Origin: [Eubacterium] saphenum
Lineage (GTDB): Bacteria; Bacillota; Clostridia; Lachnospirales; Anaerotignaceae
NCBI GenBank assembly: GCA_004557645.1
Contig: SFGI01000010.1
Coordinates: 1-56,239 of the forward strand
Reading direction: 5' to 3'
Length of the DNA: 56,239 nt
The notes under the pieces are model-generated. The model was not told the origin of the DNA. It worked only from the letters and a program-made list of their open reading frames with translations, and searched no databases. Shown in pieces: positions 24,410 through 32,425 of the stretch; the first letter of the stretch is position 1; every line of letters starts with the position of its first letter. A program made the position numbers and the translations under genes.

Positions 24410-24577
24410 AATAACCCCCTAATTCCAAAGGTGCTCTTCTCTTTTTTATTTTTAAAATTTACGGGATCGGCATTCCCGGCCCACCCTTTATTATGGGATA
24501 CAGGCTCATTTATCATACCAAAAAAATGACTTCTTGGCAATTTTTAATGGGAGAAAATATTGAATTTCCGCTCTTTT

Positions 24578-25039
24578 TCAAAGAAAAGGGGAAAAAATGA
24601 TGGTTCCCAAAAGGAATCCCCCTGCGCTCAGAAGGGCTTTGCTGATGCGGATAGGCTCCGGCAGGATACCCGCCGAAGCATGGTAGAGTCCCATGCCGGC
24701 AAAAAGGGCCAAAGGGGCGATCTCCTGCAAGGTCAGTTCTTTCCCTTCCAGCAGGAAAAGGGCTGTTGTCAGTCCAACGAAAAGCACTGCCCCCAGGGCT
24801 TTTTCCCAGGGAAATCTCTTTTCCGCCAAAAGCCCCAAAGCCACCCCAGCGGCGGAAAGCAGCGCAGCACCGTAGAAAAAGGCAGTCTCCATGGCCATAG
24901 GCAGCACCGCAAAGCAGAGCATGGCCAAATAGACCCCATCGAAAAAACAAAGGGCAGCTTCGGCGGGATTCCGCTTTTTTGCTGCCCATGCAGAAATCAG
25001 ATATCCTCCGCAAAGGAGGAGCCAGATCAGATATGTCAT
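24578..25039 (-). CDS. Small integral membrane protein of unknown function
   Basis: A 153-residue protein made of about five hydrophobic helices, starting with MTYLIWLLLCGGYLISAWA and ending in a hydrophobic block with LLSAGGFLLGTIIF. The start at 25039 follows GGGGGAAGGGAT. It comes 63 bp after the chromate-transporter pair and may belong to that transcript. I do not recognise the family. The overlapping longer frame on the same strand is arginine- and cysteine-rich and is a shadow. Confidence 0.65.
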   Translation of the reverse strand: MTYLIWLLLCGGYLISAWAAKKRNPAEAALCFFDGVYLAMLCFAVLPMAMETAFFYGAALLSAAGVALGLLAEKRFPWEKALGAVLFVGLTTALFLLEGKELTLQEIAPLALFAGMGLYHASAGILPEPIRISKALLSAGGFLLGTIIFSPFL

Positions 25040-25102
25040 ATCCCTTCCCCCGTTCTTCCTTTTTATAAAAAGATATGGAAGGGACGAAATGTTCATGCGT
25101 TT

Positions 25103-25675
25103 TTAAAGTGCGAAAACAATGCCCACAATGGCACTCAGCACAATATAGAAGATGGGGTGCTTCTTCCATTTATTGGTGGCGAAAAGCAGCACCACAAAAA
25201 GGATACATTCCTCGATGCCGATCATGCTGCCCAGATTGCCCAAGTTCAGTTCCTCCAGCTTTGCGGAGTGGAACAAAGCACCGATGAGGACACCAAAGCC
25301 TGCCGCACCGATAAGACCCATGACCGCAGGGCGCAGACCATAGAAGGCATAGTCCACATATTTATTGCTGCGGAATTTTTCCAGTACCTTAGATACCATG
25401 ATAATGATGATGACAGAGGGCAGCACCAGCCCTGCCGTTGCACAGATACTGCCAATGACACCGCTGTGCTGAAAGCCTGTATAGGTCGCCATATTGACCC
25501 CCAGAGGGCCGGGAGTGGATTCGGAAATGGCGATCATATCGGGGATCTGGCTGGTAGAGAACCAAGGATATTTATCCGCCAGACGATAGAGGAAGGGCAA
25601 AGTTGCCAAACCGCCGCCTACGGAAAACAGCCCGATCTTGAAGAATTCAAAAATCAGAATCAAAAGATCCATCAT
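25103..25675 (-). CDS. Chromate transporter, second half (short CHR protein)
   Basis: A 190-residue membrane protein of the CHR family. The N-terminal motif FFKIGLFSVGGGLATLPFLYRL and SESTPGPLGVNMATYTGF are the conserved CHR signatures. It is encoded next to a second half of similar length and overlaps it by 4 bp. Such pairs work together as a heterodimeric transporter, for chromate in studied cases; the natural substrate may differ. Confidence 0.9.
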   Translation of the reverse strand: MMDLLILIFEFFKIGLFSVGGGLATLPFLYRLADKYPWFSTSQIPDMIAISESTPGPLGVNMATYTGFQHSGVIGSICATAGLVLPSVIIIIMVSKVLEKFRSNKYVDYAFYGLRPAVMGLIGAAGFGVLIGALFHSAKLEELNLGNLGSMIGIEECILFVVLLFATNKWKKHPIFYIVLSAIVGIVFAL

Positions 25676-26217
25676 GATTTCTTCGCCTCCCTTCCGCTAG
25701 AAACGGCGATGCCCAAGATTGCCGCCGCAATGACGATCCAGACGGGGGAAATATCCACCCAAACGGAAACGAGGAAGGAGGCCGCCGCGATCACCACGCA
25801 TAATTTATCCACGATGGATTTTTTCCACAGCCCTTTTACCGCATTGATGATCAGCACACTGACCACCACACGGATGCCGGCGAAGGCATGCTGTACCACA
25901 GGCAGTTCAGCGAAGTTGTTCAGCACTGCTGCGATAAACATGACGATACAGAGGGAAGGGAAGATACTGCCCACCGTTGCGGCAATAGCACCGGGGATGC
26001 CCTTTTGCTTATAGCCGATGAAGGTGGCAGTATTGACGAAGATGATGCCGGGGGTACACTGACCGATGGCAAAGTAATCCAATACTTCGTCCTCTGTTGC
26101 CCATTGGTGCTTTTCTACGACTTCCTTCTGCAGCATAGGCAGCATCGCATAGCCGCCGCCGAAGGTGAAGCCGCCGATCCTACAAAAGGTGATAAACAAA
26201 TTCCACAACTCTTTCAT
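25672..26217 (-). CDS. Chromate transporter, first half (short CHR protein)
   Basis: A 181-residue membrane protein, partner of the next gene. It shows FCRIGGFTFGGGYAMLPMLQKEV and IGQCTPGIIFVNTATFIGY, the N-terminal CHR motifs with the conserved GGG and the PG pair. It starts 215 bp downstream of prfA, the gap being filled by a structured repeat element. SD: GAAAAGAGG. Readthrough from prfA is possible. Confidence 0.9.
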   Translation of the reverse strand: MKELWNLFITFCRIGGFTFGGGYAMLPMLQKEVVEKHQWATEDEVLDYFAIGQCTPGIIFVNTATFIGYKQKGIPGAIAATVGSIFPSLCIVMFIAAVLNNFAELPVVQHAFAGIRVVVSVLIINAVKGLWKKSIVDKLCVVIAAASFLVSVWVDISPVWIVIAAAILGIAVSSGREAKKS

Positions 26218-26233
26218 ATTTTAACCTCTTTTC

Positions 26234-26427
26234 TTGAGGGCGTTGCCCTCAAACTCCCAGCAGGGGAATCATTCCCCTGCACCCTGATTTTGCCCAAAAT
26301 TACATTTTGGGCAGGTCATAAAATTTTCGTATCTCTCAAAATCTTTTTTCCTGGCACAAACGTAGTTTGTGCATAGTACCGGGTCGAGGGAGTGACCCCC
26401 TCGCGGGGTATTGGGGCAGCGCCCCAA
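26234..26427. repeat. Structured intergenic repeat, copy A (inverted pair)
   Basis: Six hairpins in two mirrored halves. Left: TTGAGGGC/GCCCTCAA, GCAGGGGAAT/ATTCCCCTGC, TGCCCAAAAT/ATTTTGGGCA. Right: GCACAAAC/GTTTGTGC (26354-26372), GGGT, a CGAGGG/CCCTCG stem (26385-26403), CGGGGTA, TTGGGGC/GCCCCAA (26411-26427). The right half ends 4 nt (GGTC) from the prfA stop codon. Copies B, C and D share the order of hairpins and the GGGT linkers. Confidence 0.85.
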
Positions 26428-26431
26428 GGTC

Positions 26432-27502
26432 TTAATTCTCCTGCATTTTTGACATTTGGTCCGTGGTGGCAAGACTGTCCATGATCTCGTCCAAATCACC
26501 ATCGATGATCGCATCTATCTTGTGCAAAGTCAAACCGATCCGATGGTCTGTTACCCTGCCCTGGGGGAAGTTATAGGTACGGATACGCTCGCTTCTGTCC
26601 CCCGTCCCCACCTGGGACCGTCTGTCGGCAGAGATGGCCTCATCATGGGCTCTCCGCTCCCGTTCATAGACCCGGGCATAAAGCACCTTTAAGGCCTGCT
26701 CCTTATTCTTCAGCTGGGATTTCTCATTCTGGCAGGATACCACGATCCCCGTGGGGATATGGGTCATTCTGACAGCAGAATCCGTGGTATTGACGCACTG
26801 CCCACCGTTGCCGGAAGCACGGAACACATCCACCCGGACATCGTTCATATCAATGTGTACGTCCACCTCTTCCGCTTCGGGCAGAACCGCCACCGTAACT
26901 GTGGAGGTATGGATACGCCCGCCGCTTTCCGTGGTGGGGATGCGCTGTACCCGATGGACGCCGCTTTCATATTTCAGACGGGAATAGGCCCCCTGTCCTT
27001 TTATCATAAAGGCAATTTCCTTGAAGCCCCCCAGATCGCTTTCACTGGTGTTCATGATCTCGATCTTCCATTTGCGCCGCTCCGCATAGCGGGCATACAT
27101 ACGGAAGAGATCCCCGGCGAATAACGCCGCTTCATCGCCCCCTGCGCCGCCGCGGATCTCCACGATGACGTTCTTTTCATCGTTGGGGTCTTTGGGGATG
27201 AGCAAAAGGGTGATCTCTTTTTTCAGTGTTTCCAGCTTTTCTTTATTTTCTGCCAATTCTTCCTTGACTAATTCCCGAAAATCATCATCCAGTTTTTCTT
27301 CCAGCATCAGCAGGCTTTCCTCGATGGCCTCTTTTGCCCCTTTATACTCCCGATATTTTTCCACGATGGGCGTCATATCGCTGTATTCCTTCATCAGCTT
27401 GCGCCATTGGGTCTGATTGGCGATGATATCGGGGTCATTGATCTGCTCCGCCAAGTCCTCATACTTATTTTCGATTTCCGCCAAACAGTCAAACATGCTC
27501 AC
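26432..27502 (-). CDS. prfA: Peptide chain release factor 1
   Basis: A 356-residue factor ending translation at UAA and UAG. It shows GGAGGDEAALFAGDL, the codon-recognition P-x-T site as RIPTTES, and the universal GGQ in RASGNGGQCVNTTDSAV. It overlaps prmC by 4 bp, which encodes the enzyme that methylates the GGQ glutamine, so the pair is coupled. Its 3' end abuts structured repeat A. Confidence 0.98.
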   Translation of the reverse strand: MSMFDCLAEIENKYEDLAEQINDPDIIANQTQWRKLMKEYSDMTPIVEKYREYKGAKEAIEESLLMLEEKLDDDFRELVKEELAENKEKLETLKKEITLLLIPKDPNDEKNVIVEIRGGAGGDEAALFAGDLFRMYARYAERRKWKIEIMNTSESDLGGFKEIAFMIKGQGAYSRLKYESGVHRVQRIPTTESGGRIHTSTVTVAVLPEAEEVDVHIDMNDVRVDVFRASGNGGQCVNTTDSAVRMTHIPTGIVVSCQNEKSQLKNKEQALKVLYARVYERERRAHDEAISADRRSQVGTGDRSERIRTYNFPQGRVTDHRIGLTLHKIDAIIDGDLDEIMDSLATTDQMSKMQEN

Positions 27503-28374
27503 GCCCCCTTTCCGCTTTTTTTGCCAAAGGCCACTCTGTCCAGCCCTGCCAAATCCTGTTTCAATCCAATTTCAGTATATCCAAATTCCCGCAGGAGAGA
27601 CAGCAATGCCTCCCCCTGGTCATATCCGATTTCAAAAAAGAGCCAGCCGCCTTCCCGCAGCCATTCTTTTCCTTCTGCCACGATGGCACGGTAGAAATCC
27701 AAGCCATCCTCGCCGCCGTCCAGAGCGTTCAGGGGCTCAAAATCCCTGACCTCCGTCATCAGCCCTTCGATATCCTTTTTGGGGATATAGGGGGGATTGG
27801 AAACGATGGCGTCCAGCTTGCCTTTCCATTCCATAGGCACATGGGAAAACAGGTCGCTTTCATAAAAATCAATGCTGATATGATTTTCCGCAGCATTTTC
27901 TTTGGCATAGCCCAAGGCTTTCGGGCTGATATCTACCGCCATGATCTTTTCAAAGCTGCCATACCTGCCCAAGCTGATGGGGATGCACCCACAGCCTGTG
28001 CCGATATCCAAAATGGATTTGAGGGGCTCTTTCTGTTGGGTCTCCAGAATGGTTTCCACCAGCACTTCTGTGTCCCCTCTGGGAATCAGGACACCTTCCC
28101 CCACATGAAAAGGCAAGCCCATAAATTCCCATGTTCCCAGGATATACTGGGTGGGTCTGCCTGCCTCCCGTTCGGAAAGGAAGTGTTCATAGCTCTCTGC
28201 CGCTTCATCCAAAAGGGCTTCCCCCTCACGCAAAAATAAAGCCGTACGGTTCAGACCGGCGGCTTTTTCCAGCAGCAGCTCCGCCTCGAAGGCATAGGCT
28301 TCCTTGCCTGCCGCCTTCAGACGCAGTTTTCCTTCTCTTAATGCTTCTCCCACTGTTTTATTCTTCAGGCTCAT
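27499..28374 (-). CDS. prmC: Release factor glutamine methyltransferase PrmC
   Basis: A 291-residue SAM-dependent enzyme that methylates the GGQ glutamine of release factors. It has an N-terminal helical domain, the SAM motif ILDIGTGCGCIPISL and the catalytic NPPY in DAIVSNPPYIPKKDI. Length is normal. It overlaps the DUF1385 gene by 17 bp upstream and prfA by 4 bp downstream, forming an operon. Confidence 0.96.
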   Translation of the reverse strand: MSLKNKTVGEALREGKLRLKAAGKEAYAFEAELLLEKAAGLNRTALFLREGEALLDEAAESYEHFLSEREAGRPTQYILGTWEFMGLPFHVGEGVLIPRGDTEVLVETILETQQKEPLKSILDIGTGCGCIPISLGRYGSFEKIMAVDISPKALGYAKENAAENHISIDFYESDLFSHVPMEWKGKLDAIVSNPPYIPKKDIEGLMTEVRDFEPLNALDGGEDGLDFYRAIVAEGKEWLREGGWLFFEIGYDQGEALLSLLREFGYTEIGLKQDLAGLDRVAFGKKSGKGA

Positions 28375-29275
28375 CTTCCAGAACCCCTTTCATAGCCGCA
28401 ATGGCACATTCGATCTGACCGTCATCGGGCTCTGCTGTGGTCAGCTTCTGCAGGCACAGCCCCGGTGCGCTGACAACTTTTACAAAACCGCTTTCGGATT
28501 TGCCCGCCCAGCGGATGACTTCATAGGAAATGCCGGCGATAAAAGGCACCAGACAGATCCTTGTCACCAAGCGGAGAAGGAATACATCAGTGCGGACAAA
28601 GAAGAACACCACCATAGAGATCAGCATAACGAACAGTAAAAAGCTGGTGCCGCAGCGTTTATGGAGCCTTGTGCAGGGGCGCACGTTTTCCACTGTCAGC
28701 GCCTTGCCGCTTTCGAAGCAGGCGATAGTCTTATGCTCTGCCCCGTGGTACTGGAACACGCGGCGAATCTCCTTCATGCGGGAGATCAGCCACAGATATG
28801 CTAGGAAAATACCAATACGAATCAAGCCTTCGATGATGCCCAGCCCCCATGTAGGGACAACGGACTTAAAAAGATTCCCAATGGCTACAGGCAGGACAAA
28901 AAACAGTCCCATACCCAAAACCAGAGACAGGAACACGCTGAAGTAGATAAGGATATCATTGATCTTATCCCCCAGCTTGTCCGTCAGCCACTGCTCGAAG
29001 GGGGAAAGTTCTTCCTCCTCCCAGCCTTCTCCGGCGATCTCTGCAGAGCGCATCAGGATTTTCGTACCGCTCACCAGAGAATCCACAAAGGCTGCCATGC
29101 CGCGGAAAATGGGATATTTGAAAATCCCTTTTTTGCCCAGGCCGCCCCAGTCCTTTTTTTCGATAACGATTTCCCCTTCGGGGTTTCTCACTGCCATTGC
29201 ATATATTTTTTTCCCGCGCATCATAACGCCCTCGATGACCGCCTGACCGCCGATATTGGTTCTTTTTTCACTCAT
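28358..29275 (-). CDS. DUF1385 (YqhQ-like) membrane protein
   Basis: A 305-residue protein with the family N-terminus IGGQAVIEGVMMRGKK, several central hydrophobic segments, the FQYHGAEHKTIACFE motif and HKRCGTSFLLFV. DUF1385 proteins are widespread in Bacillota, often between rpmE and prmC as here; their function is not known. The start is fixed by GGAGGAATTTTGAT before ATG at 29275. It lies 123 bp after rpmE, beyond a terminator. Confidence 0.92.
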   Translation of the reverse strand: MSEKRTNIGGQAVIEGVMMRGKKIYAMAVRNPEGEIVIEKKDWGGLGKKGIFKYPIFRGMAAFVDSLVSGTKILMRSAEIAGEGWEEEELSPFEQWLTDKLGDKINDILIYFSVFLSLVLGMGLFFVLPVAIGNLFKSVVPTWGLGIIEGLIRIGIFLAYLWLISRMKEIRRVFQYHGAEHKTIACFESGKALTVENVRPCTRLHKRCGTSFLLFVMLISMVVFFFVRTDVFLLRLVTRICLVPFIAGISYEVIRWAGKSESGFVKVVSAPGLCLQKLTTAEPDDGQIECAIAAMKGVLEDEPEE

Positions 29276-29358
29276 ATCAAAATTCCTCCTTTCTGGAGAA
29301 AGGGATATCCCTTTTCCTCGCAAAAAAATAATTGAAAAAAAGTATTCTTTTGCGAAAA

Positions 29359-29387
29359 AAAGGGCGAAAGCATACGCTCCGCCCTTT
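29359..29387 (-). terminator. Terminator of rpmE
   Basis: The stem AAAGGGCG/CGCCCTTT with a 13-base loop, followed on the minus strand by a T-run, just after the L31 stop codon. Confidence 0.85.
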
Positions 29388-29398
29388 CATTTTTTTGA

Positions 29399-29602
29399 TT
29401 ATTTTCTGCCGTATTTTTTGTTGAATTTTTCAACTCTACCGCCAGCTTCCAGAAGCAGTTTCTGGCTGCCTGTGTAGAAGGGGTGGCATTTGGAGCAAAC
29501 TTCGACTCTGATTTCGTCTTTTGTGGAACCTGTTACGAATTCGTTACCGCAGTTGCATCTTACTGTTACCTGTTTGTATTCGGGATGGATACCTTCGCGC
29601 AT
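29399..29602 (-). CDS. rpmE: 50S ribosomal protein L31, zinc-binding form
   Basis: A 67-residue ribosomal protein starting MREGIHPEYK, with GSQKLLLEAGGRVEKFNKKYGRK at the end in two blocks. Cysteines in RCNCGNEF and VCSKCHPFY give the Zn-ribbon (C+) type. The start is set by GAGGTGAAAAAA; an upstream in-frame ATG (29623) has no SD. It has its own promoter and follows rho, a classical order. Confidence 0.97.
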   Translation of the reverse strand: MREGIHPEYKQVTVRCNCGNEFVTGSTKDEIRVEVCSKCHPFYTGSQKLLLEAGGRVEKFNKKYGRK

Positions 29603-29666
29603 TTTTTTCACCTCATTTTCCATATTCGTTGATCAATAATCTACGTTATTTAAAGACAACATGGGT

Positions 29667-29695
29667 ATTTTAGCATAATCGCGCCGTTTTTGCAA
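29667..29695 (-). promoter_or_regulatory. Promoter of rpmE
   Basis: TTGCAA (29695-29690), a 17-bp spacer, TAAAAT (29672-29667), on the minus strand about 65 bp upstream of the start codon. Confidence 0.7.
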
Positions 29696-29757
29696 TAAAA
29701 AATGTCCTACAAATCGGCAGCAAGGAAATTTATGTGTATTTTGTACAGGCCAAACCT

Positions 29758-31143
29758 TTATTTCTCATGGAAGCCCAACATTTTTTCCCAAACGGGCAGC
29801 CGTTCCATGAATTCCTGATTGTTTTTTGTCTTTCGCATCAGGTCGAAAAAGCCTTCCGTCATGTCGGTATGGCTCAAAGAAGTCGCCATACGGCGCAGGG
29901 CATAGTTACATTCCAGTTCTTCCGCCGTAAAAAGTTTTTCTTCTCTTCTCGTGCCGGATTTGATGATATCCACTGCAGGGAAGATCCGCCGTTCCGCCAT
30001 GCGCTTATCCAACACCAGTTCCATATTGCCGGTGCCTTTGAATTCCTCAAAGACCACCTCGTCCATCTTGCTGCCCGTATCCACCAGAGCCGTGGCAAGG
30101 ATAGTCAGGCTGCCGCCGTTTTCGATATTTCTGGCTGCGCCGAAGAACCGCTTGGGCATATAAAGAGCCGCAGGGTCCAGACCGCCGGAAAGGGTACGTC
30201 CGCTGGGGGGAATGGTCAGGTTATAGGCACGGGCCAGTCGGGTGATGCTGTCCAGCAGGATCACAAGATCTTTCCCCTGCTCTACCATGCGCTTTGCCCG
30301 TTCCAGAACCATTTCCGTCACCTTTTTATGATGCTCTGGTTCCTCGTCGAAGGTGGAATAGACGATCTGCACGTTTTCCCCTTCGATGGAACGCTGGATA
30401 TCCGTCACCTCTTCGGGACGTTCATCGATCAGCAGAACGATCAGATGGACTTCCTTATGGTTGCGGGTGATGGCATTTGCCATTTTTGTCAAAAGGATGG
30501 TCTTGCCCACCTTAGGCGGTGCAACGATCATTCCTCTCTGTCCTTTGCCGATGGGGGCGATCAGGTCGATGATGCGCCCGGAAAGCTCGTCTTTCTCCGT
30601 TTCCAGATGCAGCTTTTCCTCTGGATAGATGGGAGTCAGGTCCTCGAAATTGGGACGGCGGATGGCAAGATAAGGCGCATCCCCATTGACGGTCTGCACA
30701 TAGATCAGCCCGCCAACCTTTTCCCCTTCCCGGGCAGGGCGCACGTTGCCCTTTACCCTGTCCCCGGTTTTCAGGTTAAATCTTCTGATCTGGGCGGGAG
30801 AAACGTAAACGTCATTGGCACCGGGCAGGCAGTTTTCCGCCCGCAGGAAGCCATAGCCATCGGGCAGCACTTCCAAAATGCCTTCCCCCATTTCGCCATG
30901 CTCCATCAATTTTTCTTTTTCAGTTTGTTCCTGCGGAATTTCGGTTTTTTCGTCGGATCTTTTGGAAGAAAAACCACAAGCAGCCGCCTGCTGCACAGGG
31001 AGTTCTTCTTGCACAGCAGAGGACTGCTTTTCTTTGATCTTCTCTATCAATTCACTTTTTTTCAGGCCGGAAATGGAGGGGATCTCCATTTCCTTTGCCA
31101 TCCTTCTCAATTCCGCAAGAGTTTTCTTCTCCAGTTCACTCAT
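29758..31143 (-). CDS. rho: Transcription termination factor Rho
   Basis: A 461-residue RNA-dependent ATPase. The N-terminal SAP-like Rho_N helix pair (LAELRRMAKEMEIPSISGLKK) is followed by a low-complexity linker (about 45-95), the OSB RNA-binding fold with EVLPDGYGFLRAENC, and the ATPase core with Walker A IVAPPKVGKT, Walker B LVILLDSITRLARAYN and the R-loop region FGAARNIENGGSLTI. SD: CAGGAG. It starts 15 bp after the LysM gene stop, so the two are probably co-transcribed. Confidence 0.98.
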   Translation of the reverse strand: MSELEKKTLAELRRMAKEMEIPSISGLKKSELIEKIKEKQSSAVQEELPVQQAAACGFSSKRSDEKTEIPQEQTEKEKLMEHGEMGEGILEVLPDGYGFLRAENCLPGANDVYVSPAQIRRFNLKTGDRVKGNVRPAREGEKVGGLIYVQTVNGDAPYLAIRRPNFEDLTPIYPEEKLHLETEKDELSGRIIDLIAPIGKGQRGMIVAPPKVGKTILLTKMANAITRNHKEVHLIVLLIDERPEEVTDIQRSIEGENVQIVYSTFDEEPEHHKKVTEMVLERAKRMVEQGKDLVILLDSITRLARAYNLTIPPSGRTLSGGLDPAALYMPKRFFGAARNIENGGSLTILATALVDTGSKMDEVVFEEFKGTGNMELVLDKRMAERRIFPAVDIIKSGTRREEKLFTAEELECNYALRRMATSLSHTDMTEGFFDLMRKTKNNQEFMERLPVWEKMLGFHEK

Positions 31144-31158
31144 GCTATTCTCCTGTTC

Positions 31159-32271
31159 TTATTTGGGGATCTTGATTTTGCTGCCGGGTTTCAGAGTATC
31201 GCTTTCCTTCAGGCCGTTGGCATCCAGGATCTTCTGATATTCTGCGCCATTGCCCAAGAACTTCTGTGCAATCTTCCAAGCTGTGTCGCCATCCTGCACA
31301 GTGTATTCTGTAGTGGAGCCGCTGGTTGTGGAGGATGCAGTCGTGCTGCTTTCATTGTTCTTCTTTGCATCATCGCCTTCTCCGTCAGCCTTTTCTGTGC
31401 TGCTGTTAGGGTCTTTCAGACCATTCAGTTCTTCTTCCAGCTGCATTTTTTCCAACTGAATATTTTCATATTTTTCTTTATATTCCTGTGTCTGTGTCAG
31501 CTGATTCTGCGCTTCTTCCAGTTTGCTGTTCAGGCTTACCGTACGGAAGATCAGGAAAATGATCAAAATCAGTGCAACAATGCCCAGGATGATGGCCAGC
31601 TTGCTTCTGCCGCCGCCGAAATCGTCATCATCGTAATCATCATCGTAGAGGCTGTCCAGATGTTCCTGTTTTGCTCTTTCTTCAAAATCCAGGTCTTCAT
31701 AGCGGGGGCGGTTGTCCCTGCTGTCTCTGCCCATATCTTCAAAAGGCATAGGTTCTTTTTCTTTTTTCGCTTTTCTGCCGCGCTTTGCAGGGGCTGCCGT
31801 TGTCTGCAGGGTCACTTCTTCCACGATCTTGGATTTTTTACGGGCGGGGATCACGCTGACATACTGGATGCCGTCGTCATAGTCGTCCTGATTCATTGTA
31901 TTCCCAGCAGGGGCGGAAGTATGCATCCCATCCAGATCTTCGGATACGATGCCTGAATTTCTTGCACGGCGGGAAACATAGCGAGTGGGTTCCCCTTCCT
32001 GCTGAGGCGCTCTGCTCACTTCGTTGATCTCGTTGCTGACCTGCTGCATTCTTGCTTCTCTGACTTCTTCCACATCTTCTCTTCTCTGGGGACGGCGGGC
32101 ACGGTATGCTGTTGCTTCTGTGTCGTCGTTCTTGCCCATCAGGGGGTGGGTCTGCATCAGGATATCTACGACTTCCTTGGGCAGGTCGTTATACAGGTCT
32201 TCATAATAGCCTTTGTCTGTATCACTCAAACCTCTGGAGCCGTTTGTGTTATCAAATCTATCGTCGCTCAT
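31159..32271 (-). CDS. LysM-domain membrane protein
   Basis: A 370-residue protein. Residues 1-225 are hydrophilic and rich in acidic and arginine residues, including a DDDYDDDDFGGG tract. One transmembrane segment, AIILGIVALILIIFLIF, follows (about 230), then a coiled-coil-like stretch (LEEAQNQLTQ..MQLEEELNG), a Ser/Thr/Asp-rich linker and a C-terminal LysM repeat (EYTVQDGDTAWKIAQKFLG..PGSKIKIPK). The topology suggests a cytoplasmic head and an external peptidoglycan-binding domain. It is first in the operon with rho. Confidence 0.85.
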   Translation of the reverse strand: MSDDRFDNTNGSRGLSDTDKGYYEDLYNDLPKEVVDILMQTHPLMGKNDDTEATAYRARRPQRREDVEEVREARMQQVSNEINEVSRAPQQEGEPTRYVSRRARNSGIVSEDLDGMHTSAPAGNTMNQDDYDDGIQYVSVIPARKKSKIVEEVTLQTTAAPAKRGRKAKKEKEPMPFEDMGRDSRDNRPRYEDLDFEERAKQEHLDSLYDDDYDDDDFGGGRSKLAIILGIVALILIIFLIFRTVSLNSKLEEAQNQLTQTQEYKEKYENIQLEKMQLEEELNGLKDPNSSTEKADGEGDDAKKNNESSTTASSTTSGSTTEYTVQDGDTAWKIAQKFLGNGAEYQKILDANGLKESDTLKPGSKIKIPK

Positions 32272-32349
32272 GTTCTTACCTCCAAAATATATCTTAAAGA
32301 TTTCTCTTTCGTTTCAAATCTACACAATTTCTGCATTCTATCTTAATAT

Positions 32350-32378
32350 ATTCTACATTTTTATCCCGAAAGTGTCAA
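32350..32378 (-). promoter_or_regulatory. Promoter of the LysM-rho operon
   Basis: Consensus TTGACA (32378-32373), a 17-bp spacer, TAGAAT (32355-32350). The left end of the IS30 element is 48 bp upstream of the -35. Confidence 0.85.
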
Positions 32379-32425
32379 CCAAAGGGACAGAAATTAAAAC
32401 TTTTGTAAGCTTCTTTTTTATGGAA

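Noticed and set aside
21944..24529. Long open frame of 861 residues antisense to glycogen phosphorylase
   Set aside because: It is the shadow of glgP: no SD, composition rich in His, Phe and Ile typical of reverse-frame reading, and the minus-strand frame has every phosphorylase motif.
24513..25169. 218-residue minus-strand frame overlapping the small membrane protein
   Set aside because: Arginine- and cysteine-rich without domain; the 153-residue frame in another phase has clear helices and an SD.
29734..31956. Open frame of 740 residues antisense to rho and the LysM gene
   Set aside because: Shadow of two well-identified genes; it spans their boundary and shows no domain.
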